Assembly (NCBI GenBank): GCA_958496175.1
Contig: OY292278.1
Location: forward strand, 39,680,001 to 39,744,000
Origin: Sisyra terminalis
Lineage: Eukaryota > Arthropoda > Insecta > Neuroptera > Sisyridae
DNA length: 64,000 bases
Direction of reading: 5' to 3'
Positions 36,401-48,305 of this stretch are shown here, one piece after another. The stretch's first letter is position 1. Each line of letters starts with the position of its first letter. Below the pieces are notes generated by a model. It made no database searches. It had not been told where the DNA came from and worked only from the letters and a program-made list of their open reading frames with translations. The position numbers and the translations under genes were made by a program.

Positions 36401-37289
36401 CTTAAATATTTATCGCATATTTTTAGATTGAAAGAATTGGATGATTTAGATGTTTAAAGGTTTTGCAAACCCTCGCAATTCTGCTTTAAAAGCTCAGATA
36501 ACTCGCATTAAACATTGTTAAACAAAACAATGTTGGGTAGATAGGAATGTCATTCTGTAGCATTCTAGTTCTATAAAATAATTTGTGTAAAATAATAAAA
36601 ATACAGACAATTAAGTATAAAAATTAAAACTTAGTTACTTAAAGGACAGAAAATTTATTTATAAATAGGTTCCACCATTGATACGCAAAAAGGTATGAAT
36701 GTGTTGAGGTTTTTTTAAAGAATAATCTAAATTGATTTGATAATGAAGGTAGTTATTAAGTACCTTTTAAAAAAATATAAAACTGATATTATTTGTTGAA
36801 GAAAAAAAAAATCTTCAATACTATAATTTGATATGTAGTTACCAATGTAAATGAAAGATACAGTTTTGTCAATAATTGTCGTTAAATTCTTATTTTTTTC
36901 ATATTAGAGAATCGAAAAATCGAATTCTCTTTTATCTAAGCCACTTTTTGCTCAAATCAAAAATGCCAATCAGAATCAGCTTTGGTTCTACGAACCAAAG
37001 GATAAGAATATAAAAAGTGTTAGTTTCGATAGGGCAAACCGTAAATTAAATTAACAATAAACTCCCATGAGCTCAATAAATAAATCTAAGTTTCGATAGG
37101 TTGAGATAAGAGTTATTTCAGCAGAGGTTGAAAATGTGAGAACAATTGGAAAGAAAATGTCAAAGAATATATTCAATTGATATTTATTGGTTAACTTCCA
37201 AGTCGAAACTACAAGAAAAGAAATATAAATCCTGCAAACATTGCTACATCGCAAATGCTAAAGGGAAAATGATCGTCTCGTACATTTTT
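33431..37289. other. AT-rich intergenic, no gene recognised
   Basis: Short frames at 33.8, 34.9 and 35.2 kb show no protein character. A hammerhead-like motif lies at 34256-34305. ATT/ACT microsatellite runs lie at about 35635-35700. GATTAATAAG is tandemly repeated at about 34189-34210. Confidence 0.5.
34256..34305 (+). ncRNA. Hammerhead-ribozyme-like motif, copy 2
   Basis: CTGATGA (34266-34272), one A, stem GGTC, loop TAATAAAA, stem GACC, GAAAC (34290-34294), GT, GTC (34297-34299), then GCAAAA. Stem I can form as GT/GC plus TTTT/AAAA around an AGAA internal loop. Stem II is entirely different in sequence from copy 1 yet fully paired. Confidence 0.5.
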
Positions 37290-37660
37290 ATATCATCCGA
37301 GTGTGGGATGTTCTTTCGGTTTATTGCGTCAGAAAAGGCGATTTTTGATCTTACTGTTGTGGTTTTGCGCTAAGTTTTCCGTAGTTATGATTTTTGTTCG
37401 GCGAGTTGCTCGTTGAGGGATGCAAGCTTCTTGTGGATACAGTTTACAAAAGAACATTGTTTTATATATATATATTATGTATCTCTATTATATGGATGTA
37501 TATCTATCCCAGTTTGTCGCTGCCAAGAGGCCAAGTCCCGCAGGAATGCGCGCGTTTTGTCAGCGCTCGCGATGACATGCTGGATAATCCATCTCGATTT
37601 ACGATTGGCATTGTTGAATTTACGGTGTATCGCATGAATTGAAGGACTATTGTTATATCA
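37290..37660. promoter_or_regulatory. GC-richer island with overlapping short frames
   Basis: Around 37300-37380 and 37500-37620 composition rises (GCGCGCGTTTTGTCAGCGCT, CGCTGCCAAGAGGCC). Two overlapping plus frames of 74 and 82 codons cross it, but neither has a domain or signal I recognise, and they share no splice sites that would extend them. It is about 300 bp beyond the 3' end of the first dipeptidase-like gene. Confidence 0.25.
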
Positions 37661-37974
37661 CACAGTGTCATACATTTCCCCCGATTGTTCCATCAGCATT
37701 AAGTGTCAATCGTTTAATATTTTTCCATTGCTTCATTTCAACAAAAAAAAAGTGTTTTAATAACACAAAAATATTTCTACGTCCCAATAATTTCTACAAC
37801 CACGTAAAACTCAAAAAAATACAAGCTTTTTTTGAAAGTTTTAATTACAATCTCAATTACAATTCAATTTTTTCGTAACACTACAACTTAAATAACGTTG
37901 GTGAAGACTTCATCTACAACTTCTTTTGGACAGGAGTTACCGACACTTGCCTAAAAACAACAAATAAAAATTAA

Positions 37975-40900
37975 TCAAATTCTTTTAAAGTGAAAAGAAA
38001 ATAAGTTTTCCAACCTTCTCTCGGTTTTTTCTTTCTCAATGTAGGAAACTTGGAACATGTATGCAGCCAATAATTTGGTGCCTTCAATGAAACATCGTTG
38101 AGAAATGTTTTCATTTGCTTCCCGGGGGTTGGTCAGGCTATTCCCTAACGGTAGGAGGATGATATTTTTTTTAAACACTCGATTGAATATTAGCAAATTT
38201 GGCAAGTCTCGATCTTCCCGAATTAGACTCGGAATTTCCTTATAAATCTGTTAGGGTTCCAAGTTAGTATACAGGATATAAGAAAACTATTTGTTACATG
38301 ATGAGGTTCCCTCTAAAGTCAGTAGATTTTTGGATAATTTCTGTTACCAAAAATTTGGAGAATATATAAATTTTCTTCTTATAAAATTCGGGTTTTCAAG
38401 AGTCTTGTTTTCGGTGAATTGTAAAACTACTAAAAAGCGAGTAAAACCTGAAGTCCTTGGTACAAATCGTTATTGGAACCAAAGCAATATAAAATGTATC
38501 GTGGTATTGTACTTTGCGTAAAAAGTGTACACCAAATTAATTCAGGAAAAACCCAACGATCCCGTGGCGTAATTAGAATTTTACCTAATAAATTGTTTTA
38601 AATAAAAAATAAGGCCCTTAAAAATTATATATATAGTTGGGAAAAAAATCCATTATTTGTACGCCAACTTCAAAGCAGTGTTTAATATGTGGTTCATATT
38701 AAAGAGAACCATCAGAAGAGAACCTTTTAGAACCGTCAAATCTAGCGACGTAACATTTTCTACTTTATTTTATATTTAATTAGCGAATAAATTGACTCCT
38801 AATGAGAATTTAATCACGAAAGTGGAAATTATTTCAAATTAGAACTTATTTAATAAAAAATTAACAAAAAATCGTGAATAAAATGAAAAACAAAGTAGAA
38901 AATGCTACGTTACCAGATTTGAAGGCTCTAAAAGGGACATGAGTCTAATATATTTCGGATTTTCCTATTTGAGTCAATGTATCTTTTTCTTCTATAATTT
39001 GTTACAATTTTTAAGAGTAGTTTTATAATGCATCTCTTATTAAAGTCTTGGTTCTTAGAAATGAAAAACTCTAGGAATTGATTAACCCAATATTCTTTTG
39101 ATTCCAATTTCTTGTCATTAAAAATTATTCCCAATGCAAGGAAAAAATGGTAGTTGCTTAGTGCCAGGTTCAGACTATATGGGGGATGCATCAAAACTTC
39201 CAACCTAGCTTCCGGAGTTTCTGGCGAGTCACTATAGATGTGTATGGCCTGGCTTTATTCTATTGGAACTCTGCACCTCTTCTGTTGACTAATTCGGGTA
39301 CTTTCTGGTCAATAGCAAGCTTTAAACGGTACAATTGTTGACAGTAGTGATCCGAATTTAGTATTTGGTCGATATGGAAGCTACTTAAAATAAATTATTC
39401 CTTTCCAGTCCCACCAAATGTACAGTGGGATCTTCCGTTTGAGCTGATTCACTGCGCTTTTACCGCGGTCATTTTTACTCGATGTTGTCGTATATAACCA
39501 ATTTTTAATCCTCAGTTACCATTTCTTGAAGAAATGGATTGATTTCATTCCTTTTAGCCAAAGCTTTGCTGATGGAAGTTCAATTCATCATGTTTTTTAT
39601 TGTTAAATTGGTGTGGTACCTAAACATCTATCTTTTTTTGGAATTTAGCTTAGTTCAGTTGGTTCAAAGCTGTTTTATAGTCAATCTTTTACTCCTGGGC
39701 GATACTGCGACTACTAATATGCCAGTCAACTTCCATTATTTCTGTGGTTTTATTGAAATTTTTAACGACGGGCCTGCCTTAGGAGCTTAGATGCATCTTT
39801 AACATCAAAAATACTTGAATGGAATCGACGAAACCAAAATTTCACGTAATTAGCTGTTACTGTATCGGAACCATAAATACCATTAATAATTTTTAGTGCC
39901 CAACTTTCATTTTTGCCTTTACACAGAAAAACTGTAAAATGTACCGAATCTTTTCATTGTTGACTTTCATTTTTAACGCCCTTTAACTCACAACTTAATA
40001 GACCAAACAAAAACCCGCAAAAAAAAATTTTTTTTAGGCAACTTGTTGCCTTGACAATGACCATAAATAATAATAATCTGAAATTATTCGATCGACAATT
40101 CACAAGATAACAATCGTTACAGATATCAACAGAAAAAATTATGGATTTATTTTTCCTCAACTAAATATAAAAAAAAACTGTTGTTTAGTAAAACTTTCGT
40201 AGGATGGCTAATTTATTTTGAAAAAATCCAGATATGATATATATGACTAGCGAACTGTAGGTATATGGTTCGGAAAAAAGAACAAACCTTTTTGGGAAAA
40301 CTTATTTGGACACGTGTACGTTGATCATATCCTGAATTATTTTGAAAAGCTGTTTTTTATAATAGATACTTCATTGTTAAAATAAATAGTTTTGTTTCAA
40401 TTTCAAAATCAAAATTTGAACCCTGGCACGCCATATTTTCTCCTCGTACCATTTTTCTCTTTTTATGATTTTAAATCGATTTTAAGATACATAAATACCA
40501 AATCTACTACATGTTTTGTTAAGTTAATTTATTTTCCCATCTAGTATAAATGCTAAATAGATTTAGTTCCAAATTTGGGTGGCTATCGCATACTTAGTGG
40601 GAACCTTACCCTCTTGAGTTAATTAATTTAATACCTGAATTATAGCACGACGAGCTGCTTCATAATGCACGGTAGTAGGATTTTCGACCCATGGCCGAGT
40701 CACTTGAACCAATTTCGATTCGATTTTATTTTCGATACTAAATTCCTTTGTAACATTATTCAAATGATGTGTGATATTTTTGGAAAGTCGTTCAGGAATT
40801 TGATTGGGCACAATTTTACAAACCAGCATAAATTTCACTTTCTTTGGTGTTGTTAATTTTTTTTCACAGTTGCATTCCTCAATGGGAAATAGTTTGATCG

Positions 40901-42025
40901 TAGGCATCCGCCAAAAATGCATCAACAACTTTATTTTATTCCAATTTTTTTGATGTTCAGGTAATGAATCCCTAAGTAATAATTACACCCATATTTGTTA
41001 GGCATTTATAAAGAAAATATATTAATTACTTGATTTTTTCCACATCGAATTCTTGGATATTTTCGTACGTTACTTCTTCATCGGGAGTGACTTGGGCGAC
41101 GAAATCATAAAATTTTGGGATTTGGATGTGTTCGTCTCCCTGAAATATAGAGGCTTGGATTTGTTTTAAGTCATCCTCCGGATCAGAACTGGAACCCTCA
41201 ACTTTTTCGGAAGTTATTGAATAAACGCAATAGCCTACGCTTCCGTATGTTAGGCAAGGTAAATTTGGACCAATCCAGGTTGTGTCATGCATACAGATGA
41301 AGTCAACATTTTTCAAAGACCCAATGGCTTGGGTCCGAAGAAAAGTTTCAAAACCAATGTTGTTGCTTTCATGCATACATTGAAAGACAAATTTTAAGTT
41401 GACAGGAATTTTCGTGTGAGTTTCCTGAAATGCACGAACCACGTTGAACCACATCATTATCGGAGCTTTACTTGTTGCAATTCCTGCACCATAGAACACT
41501 TTCTCAATTAGTTCCAGACTAAAAGGATCTGTCTTCCAGTTGGCTTGTTCTGCAGGATTTGTTATGTCCATTTGGCAATATACACAAATCTAAATCAAAA
41601 TAAAATCAATACCTCAAAAAATTTGAGAAAATTTAATAACAAACGGTATAATTGTTTTTATCTTTTCCCAGTTGTCCGATGATAGCGCATGGAATTTCAC
41701 AATCTTTCCCTTCACATTTAAATTTTCCAACATTAAAACATTCATACTTAATATTGAGCCGTTTTAGCCATTGTTCAGTGAGGTTTACCATTCGTTGACA
41801 GTCCATCAAGTGTTCAAATTTGCTGGAAATAGAGGGAATTTTAACGAACTCCTCTAAGTCTGCCTTAAATCCGGGAGACATTTGGTCAATCCATTGCAGA
41901 ATTTTCAATAGTTCTGGTTGAATTTTGATATGGAATTCCACTTGATGGGCAAAATATGCTCCATACTCACTCGACGTTGTGATGGTTTCACTATTTTTTT
42001 GTCGATATGAATGTGGATAAACCAT
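37975..42025 (-). CDS. CNDP2-like M20 dipeptidase paralogue A, predicted catalytically inactive
   Basis: Exons on the minus strand: 42025-41645, 41589-41030, 40971-40635, 38247-37975 (516 residues; human CNDP2 has 475). Junction phases 0, 2, 0 all fit GT/AG sites. Starts MVYPHSYRQKNSETITT and ends FIEGTKLLAAYMFQVSYIEK plus a short extra tail. CNDP2 is a cytosolic di-manganese dipeptidase. With a constant offset of 34 residues, His99 becomes Gln133 (VYCQMD), Asp132 becomes Thr166 (GIATSKAP) and catalytic Glu166 becomes His200 (CMHES). Glu167 and Asp195 are kept as Glu201 and Asp229. His445 becomes Arg468 (TNPREANEN). Three of five metal ligands and the base are gone, so hydrolysis is unlikely; a binding or scaffold role is inference. 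An alternative last exon near 37952-37911 is conceivable. The tandem partner B lies upstream. Confidence 0.9.
38724..38939. mobile_element. Palindromic MITE, about 216 bp, at the mariner 3' end
   Basis: The left end CCTTTTAGAACCGTCAAATC continues through TAACATTTTCTACTTTATTT. The right end is its complement (AAAGTAGAAAATGCTACGTT, CCAGATTTGAAGGCTCTAAA AGG). Arms are about 60-80 bp with an AT-rich centre. It abuts the degenerate mariner coding region in the last intron of dipeptidase-like gene A, giving a nested arrangement. Confidence 0.65.
38928..40065 (-). mobile_element. Degenerate mariner element (transposase pseudogene)
   Basis: Read on the minus strand from about 39971, the frame begins NEKIRYILQFF and shows mariner N-terminal blocks (DTVTANYVKFWFRRF, FDVKDASKL). 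It then accumulates stops and frameshifts. Further on, KARPYTSIVTRQKLRKLGW and the 91-codon frame 39203-38928 (EVLMHPPYSLNLALSNYHFF, IDSN) give the mariner C-terminal block, where the PSDYHFF Asp is replaced by Asn. The 5' tip near 40060 has GGCAACAAGTTGCC-type sequence. The element lies wholly inside the last intron of gene A, expanding it to 2.4 kb, and cannot encode active transposase. Confidence 0.8.
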
Positions 42026-42310
42026 TATAAATTTTTGTCAAGAAAAATTAAAAAATTAAGTTCTTTGTAAACGTGTATAAAGTAAAAAAAATCTATATAA
42101 AATTGTAACATTTCAAAACTGAAACAAAAATGTTTGAGTCTTTGGTCATCGCTAGGTAATTATTCCGTTGTTCTGGTGACCATTCTTATAAGCCGCTTAA
42201 AAATAAGCAGATGAGAGTATTACAAAATGTTTGTTTTCTATTTGTAGTGAAATTTAAAAATAGAATTTAACGTTATGCAAGTAGGAAATGAAAAATAAAA
42301 TAAAAAAAAT

Positions 42311-42383
42311 CGATCCTGCCAGGATTCGAACCTGGAATCTTCTGATCCGTAGTCAGACGCGTTATCCGTTGCGCCACAGGACC
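42311..42383 (-). tRNA. tRNA-Arg (anticodon ACG)
   Basis: On the minus strand the acceptor GGTCCTG pairs with CAGGATC (one G-T wobble). The D arm contains GGCGCAACGGATAACGC, the anticodon stem-loop is TCTGA-CTACGGA-TCAGA with ACG, and the T arm is CCAGG-TTCGAAT-CCTGG. There is no intron. A T-rich terminator follows (A run on plus at 42290-42309). It lies about 290 bp upstream of dipeptidase-like gene A, same strand. Confidence 0.95.
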
Positions 42384-44330
42384 TTGATCTAATTTGTCAA
42401 AATTAAATAATTTAACCAAGGTAAAGATTTAACATTTTAGAATTTATCTTTCAATGTTTTTTATTCTTTGGATATTGCTGATGAATGAATTTCGTAAATA
42501 CGATAACCCGGTATTGATAAAATTTGATTGAAGAATGCTTTAGTATAACACTAGTAGCATTAAATATGCTCAACATTGCAACTATTGCAACGGTTGATAT
42601 TAATTTCGGTTTATTTGGATGGATTTTATAATAATTGTTAATGTATAGGTACATCTTACGGGTTTTTGTTATAGGTATATTTTATTTTGCTAGTAAAAAG
42701 CAACTGTATGGGGAAATTCAAAAATATTGAAGAAAATATTGCCAATAGTGTGAAGCAGACAAACATAAAAAGATGCGAAAATTTTAAAACGGATTTTTTA
42801 TAATAGCTATCAAATCGGAAAAAAAAGTTTTCCTTTTATTTTATTAATCATTATAAACTAAACTTGTAACCATTTTTAATAGTATTTGAAATTAACAAAA
42901 ACACTTACATAACGTTCTAAAATTTTCTGGAATTTTGGATTTTCTATCTTATCATATTTTTTACTAAAATAAACCAAAGAAGAATGTTAATTCATTCAAG
43001 AAGATTTTAGATTTTATCAGAATAAAGAATAAGGTTTATAAGTTTACACACTATAAATAGTTTTGAGCGAATAAAAGCAAAGGAGTTGCTATAAAAATTG
43101 TCAATTTTCAATTGTATTTCAAAAGTTTACATAGATATTTGTAAAAATTTGATCAGTGTTTAATTCAGAGTTTAAATTATTTTCTTAGAAAATGAAGCAA
43201 TAGGCACCAATTTAAAGAAATGTCTTTTGACTCTTAAATTAAGTTTTGATTCATATCCAAAGCCATAAAACTCACGTATTCAATTAAAGACTTCGATCGG
43301 CATTAATATTGTGCTTTTAAGATGCAGTTTCCATATATTGAATAGACAACTTAAAATCATATTAATTAAGAATAAATTTTTTACATGCTTTCTTTGCATT
43401 ATTAAGATTTTTTTATATAAACGATATAATCCTTCAATACTAAATGATTTAATCACATTTATTAAATGTGATAAGAACTAATAGAACTATCCAATTATTA
43501 GAACCACACAATATCTGCCGTTCTAATAGTTTCTATCTTTAATCTTTACTTAAAGTCCGGATCGGTGATTGTTCGGGTATCGAACCAAAATAAGAATATG
43601 GAATTCTAAAAACGCATGGATATCTTAAGTTACAGCTTTATAATTTTTAAATATTATCGCACAAATCGGTTTCTCCAAGATCTACAAGATCTATTCATGT
43701 TTTCATAGGCTTTTCTTTTAGCAACTCGGCACTAGATTCTCAAAGGATAATGGTGTCTCAAATTTTGAAGGTAACTTTAATTAATAGTTTTTGTAATCAT
43801 AATTTCTGTAATTGTACATTAAAACCAATTTAGACCACGCAGTATAGATACAAGGAGTCCAAACGACATTTCCCAGCACGATGGGAAATGTATCAATATA
43901 TGACGCTACGATTCTCTTATTTTGGCGGGCTCGTTTGGATTTGTATTTCAGGATATATAACAATTACACTGTGTATTTTATTATACATTACACACACTTA
44001 CCTATTTATTTATTCTATAACAATTACTTTAACGGTTGTCGTGATTTATTTCGAATTACAACTGGTTACTGTTTTTACTGTAACTATAACTTCTTCATTA
44101 TCGATGATCAGTCCCCTTTTGTATACTAATTTGCCCTTTTTGGAAGCTTCTTGATGGTTCTCGTTCATTCGACCAATTTCGTCTCACTCTAATCTCATTG
44201 TTAGAACTTTTAAATGTTCTAAATCCGCTACAATAACAATGAATGGTAAAATTTTTCGGGGGTGAAATATTCCAACAAAAAAAAAAAACTTATGGCAAAA
44301 CAGGACCACATTTATGAGTATATGGGCACT
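42384..44330. other. AT-rich intergenic, no gene recognised
   Basis: Frames of 60-88 codons at 42.5 and 43.8-44.15 kb overlap in different phases. They are hydrophobic through TA-rich composition rather than real membrane segments. No RNA gene or intact element was seen. Confidence 0.5.
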
Positions 44331-44331
44331 A

Positions 44332-45244
44332 GGGTGGTCCTTAATAGGGGTCTTTTTGGTTTTCTTTGCTCCCAGGGGCTCAAATGCTTCCAAATTGATA
44401 AAAAAAATCTCTGAAAATTTAAGCTTTTAATATTAACTTTAAGATAGTCAGCTTTCCAACATAAGTTTCTTATGGAAATAACGTGGGAAAAATTTAATTT
44501 GCTCATTAGAATTCCATAACTCAGCGACAAATAAGTTGAAAGTAACTAACTACGTCATGTTTATTATAAATTTAACGCTCTACAAAAAAGAATTCTTATG
44601 ATTTTTCGCAAAATCTATCGACTTAAGAGTAATTGGCTTAAGAATGCGGCACTAATGGTCAATGAAAATATAACGCATTTTTTAACTGAGCAACGGAAAG
44701 ATGGTAGAATTGGTTACATAGCTAATATTGAATCTGATGACAATGAACAAGTACAAAAAATGAAGGGTGAACTTCTACAGCTACGTCGTGAAAAATCACA
44801 AGAATAATATTTGCTTTTTTTTTATCATAAACAAAAATTTTGCATAAGAAATTTGATATTTTTCGTAAAGAAAAGTATATAATTAATAATTATCGTTGAT
44901 AATATTAATAATTATATAATAATTAAACTTTGAACTCGAATAACTCTTAAGTCAATAGATTTAGCGAAAAATCATAAGACCTCTTTTTTGTAGATCGTTA
45001 AATTTACAATAAACATGTCGCGATTAGTTGCTTTCGATTTATTTGTCGCTGAGTTATGGAATTCTAATGAACAAATTAAATTTTTTCCCACGTTATTTCC
45101 ATAAGAAACTTAAGTTGGAAAGCGGACTATCTTAAAGTTAATATTAAGAGCTCAAATTTTCAGGGATTTTTTTTTTATCAATTTGGAAGCATTTGAGCCC
45201 CTGGGAGCAAAAAAATTCAAAAACACCTCCATTAAGGACCACCC
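44332..45244. mobile_element. TA-flanked foldback element, 913 bp, with coding-like core
   Basis: Ends GGGTGGTCCTTAA / TTAAGGACCACCC are inverted and bounded by TA on both sides (44330-44331, 45245-45246). Arms of about 310 bp mirror each other block by block (GGGGCTCAAATGCTTCCAAA, TTATGGAAATAACGTGGG, CATAACTCAGCGACAAATAA, CGCTCTACAAAAAA). The central 290 bp is not palindromic and contains a protein-like 54-codon stretch. Arm blocks match, with divergence, the foldback at 12637-13460. The element separates the two dipeptidase-like genes. Confidence 0.7.
44643..44807 (+). pseudogene. Protein-like fragment captured in a foldback element (unrecognised)
   Basis: Following TTAAG (a possible splice acceptor or breakpoint), 54 codons read NAALMVNENITHFLTEQRKD, then GRIGYIANIESDDNEQVQKM and a Lys/Glu/Leu-rich end (KGELLQLRREKSQE) with stop TAA. 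The composition is balanced and hydrophilic with an end that could form a coiled coil. It looks like the last exon of a real gene rather than random AT-rich sequence. I do not recognise the family. The frame remains open upstream to 44598 through the repeat arm, but that part follows the arm sequence. It may be a piece of a host gene trapped by the transposon. Confidence 0.4.
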
Positions 45245-45767
45245 TAATGGGCACAGTATATGGACCACCTATCTATGAAGCACTTTCCTAAAAATTAGGC
45301 ATTCAAAGATGAAGGAAAAATAATTTTTCTTTCACCATTACTTTATTTGCCGTTAGTTTATTCAAAATCAATATGCATTACTAGTTTAATATGAACTGTG
45401 GTTATTTATAGGTTGCAATGATGTTTCATTGTAAATCAATTTAAATTTTCTTTTCTACTTGCAGCTATTTAAATTTGTTTCATAAATTTAGTGGAAACAT
45501 ATTGAATTTAACCAAATAGTGCAAATATTTACAAATGTGAAATAGTTGTTTTCTTGATCTTGAGTAAAATCTTAGATTAATAGATAATAAATTCATATAG
45601 ATCTAAAGTGTAAACCATTGAAAAAAATACTGAATAATTGTTATAAAATTATATATTTAAAATAAAATTAAAAAATGTATAAAATGTATTTTAAAAATAG
45701 ATTGAGACTATTAAAATGGTTGATACAAAATAAGAAAATAGTGTATAATATAAATCTATATCTACTT

Positions 45768-47426
45768 TTATTCAAGTTTTTCAATATATGATACTTGAAA
45801 TAAATAAGCCGCCAATAATTTGGTACCCTCAAAGAAACATCGCTCTGATATATTTTCATTCGCCTCTCTAGCATTGGTTGTACTATTTCCCAAAGGCAAC
45901 AGTAATATATTTTTTTTGAAAATTTTATTGAATATTAATAACGTAGGCAAATCTCGATCCTCTCGAATAACGCTGGGTTCTTCTTTATAAATCTTAAAAA
46001 AAAGTTTCAATAAAATTAAGTTAGATTTTTTTTTATAACTTTACTTGAATTGTAGCACGACGAGCTGCTTCATAGTGAGCTGAAGTTATGTCTTCGACCC
46101 ATGGCCGGGAGCCATACGTCTGTTTAACTTCTACTTTATTTTCTATTTTCAATTCAGTCACGAAATTTTCAACGGATTCTTTAAGAACACTTAAAAACCT
46201 TTCGGGAATTTGATTGGGAACAATTTTTACAAACAAGTGAAATTTGAGTTTTTTCGGCGTTGAATTCTTTTTTTCGCAAGTACATTCCAGAATCGGACCT
46301 AGTTGACAAGTGCAAAATCGCCAAAAGTGCATCAACAGTCTCATCTTGCTCCAATTTTTCTGATGAGGTAGTAATTTTTCTCTAAAAAAAAAAACAAAAT
46401 CTTATCGGGTATTTAGTTGCAGAAAATTGTTACCTGATTTCTCGAATATCAAAATCTTGAATTCGTTCATAGTTCGTTTCTTCATCAGGAGTTACTTGAG
46501 CGACATATCTAAACACTGGAATTTTCATGTCCCCTTTATCATTTACTAGTTTCGAACGAATTTCGTTTAAATCGCTTAAAGGATCTGTACTTGATCCCTC
46601 AATTTTTTCGGAGGAAATCCAAATGTGCATATAGCCAACACTTCCATATGATAAACATGGTAAATTGGGACCTAACCAGGCCGAATCGTGCATGCAAATA
46701 TAATTAACGTTTTTCATGGTACCAATCGCTTGAGTTCGTAAAAATGATTCCAAACCCAGGTTGCGATTTTCATGCATACTTTGAAATAAAAATTTTAAGT
46801 TGACAGGTAAATCCATATGGCAATGCTGGAAAGCCTGAACCACATTCATCCACATCATCAATGGAGCTTTACTAGTGGCTATTCCTGCACCATAAAAGAC
46901 TTTATCAATGCACTCCATTTTAAACGGATTGGTTTTCCAACCTTCTTGTTCTAAAGGATTTTTGATATCCATTTGACAATAAACACAAATCTAAATACCC
47001 ATCAAATTAATTTACCAAAATAAAAATTAATGATTATCATATTACCGTATATTTTTTTGGATCATTCCCCATATGTGCAATGATTGAACATGGAATTGTA
47101 TGAGTTTTACCATCACATTCAAACTTGCCAACATTAAACACTTCATATTTAATGTTGAGTTTCTTCAGCCATTGTTCTGTAAGCTTAATCATACGGTTGC
47201 ATTCACCAAAATATTGAGAATCAGAAGAAATTGATCGGATTTCCACGAATTCGGCAAGAGCCGATTTTATTTGGGGCCGGTATTGATCAATCCATTGTAA
47301 AATTTTTAGCAGCTCGGGTTGAATTTTGATTTTGGTTTCGATATTGTGGGCAAAATAAGCTCCATATTCACAAGACGTTGTGATTGTTTCGCTATTTTTT
47401 TGGCGATATGAATGTGGATATACCAT
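45768..47426 (-). CDS. CNDP2-like M20 dipeptidase paralogue B, predicted catalytically inactive
   Basis: Exons on the minus strand: 47426-47046, 46990-46434, 46381-46045, 45992-45768 (499 residues). Introns are 52-55 bp and junction phases 0, 2, 0 are the same as in paralogue A; the first and third exons have identical lengths (381 and 337). The protein begins with the same MVYPHSYRQKNSETITT and ends SYIEKLE. It shares every catalytic loss with A: Gln133 for His99, Thr166 for Asp132, His200 for Glu166 and Arg467 for His445, keeping Glu201 and Asp229. The His228-type loop (DLHSGVYGG in the enzyme) is replaced by KIEGSSTDP. An intact frame plus identical substitutions mean the activity was lost before duplication and the proteins were then retained. 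Function is unknown. Confidence 0.92.
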
Positions 47427-47974
47427 TTACTCAATGTTAAGGAAAGTGTGTAGAACGGGAAATAGGCACAAGTAGTCGACGTAAAAGTTGACAAAAATGT
47501 ACATTAAACTGGCAAAGACAAGAGAAGTGACTGCCATATTGAAAAAAAGTTTAGAATCGATAACACATTTGATGCAATTTTTTGTTTGTAAATATTAACA
47601 TCGAGTCTAGGAAACGAGTAATTATATTGATTTTAAAATATTAATTTAATAAAGATCTAAGGTGGAAAAAAGTAACAATTTTTGAACATGAACTCCAAAA
47701 ATATAAATTTTGTTAATATCAAATGAGGTCATTATAGCGGTTAATATAAGAAAAGTATACGACTTAATATTCTTGATGAATTTTTGATTATATATCTTTG
47801 ATTATTTTGTCAATATGAGCAAATAAAATTATGCAATCGAAATAAATAACGTTAAACTTTACTATTAAAAATCGTATTTTTGTAGAACAATTTCATTTCA
47901 AATACAAATTTCTCGGAATATTTAAGTTTTTGGCAACAGCATTTAGCGAAAACCTAATAGCGCATGACGATCAG

Positions 47975-48305
47975 ACCAGACCATCGTTATTTTATAAAAG
48001 CTCAAAGTTTCTCTGTGCATGCTCTCAACACATCAACGGCACATCATACGTATTTTACATTACGTATTTACCATCAGCGACTATGGAGTTTGGATTATGG
48101 CTACTTTGACAGGTATTAGGTAGCAAAGGTGTATAAATTAAAAGCTCTTTTTTATCAATGTATAAAGATCTGTTTTTTATATTTTCTTTGGGATAAATTT
48201 AGAAATCATATTCTTCATTATTAGACACTTATCATGGTTTCAACCTCTTGCCAAACTCCTCTATATTTTTACTTACGCCATAGTATAAAAGATGAATTTT
48301 ATATA
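47975..48305. repeat. Single-arm relative of the 9.7 kb foldback element
   Basis: ACCATCGTTATTTTATAAAAGCT, CATCAGCGACTATGGAGT, GGTAGCAAAGGTGTATAAAT and TTTCTTTGGGATAAATT follow the same order as 9782-10100 (ACCTTCGTTTTTTTATAAAAG, GATCAGCGGCTGTGGAGC, GGTAATAAAGGTGTAAAAAA, TTTCTTTGGAATAATAT). A 30-base insertion (ACGTATTTTACATTACGTAT) is a local duplication. The opposite arm was not found. Confidence 0.55.

Noticed and set aside
37911..37952. Extra terminal exon for dipeptidase-like gene A
   Set aside because: An open frame of about a dozen codons with an acceptor exists, but the needed donor (GTTGGA) is weak and paralogue B has no counterpart; the direct stop at 37975 is simpler.
43781..44154. 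Hydrophobic frames suggesting membrane proteins
   Set aside because: The hydrophobicity follows from TA-rich codons in several overlapping frames; no start context or family match.
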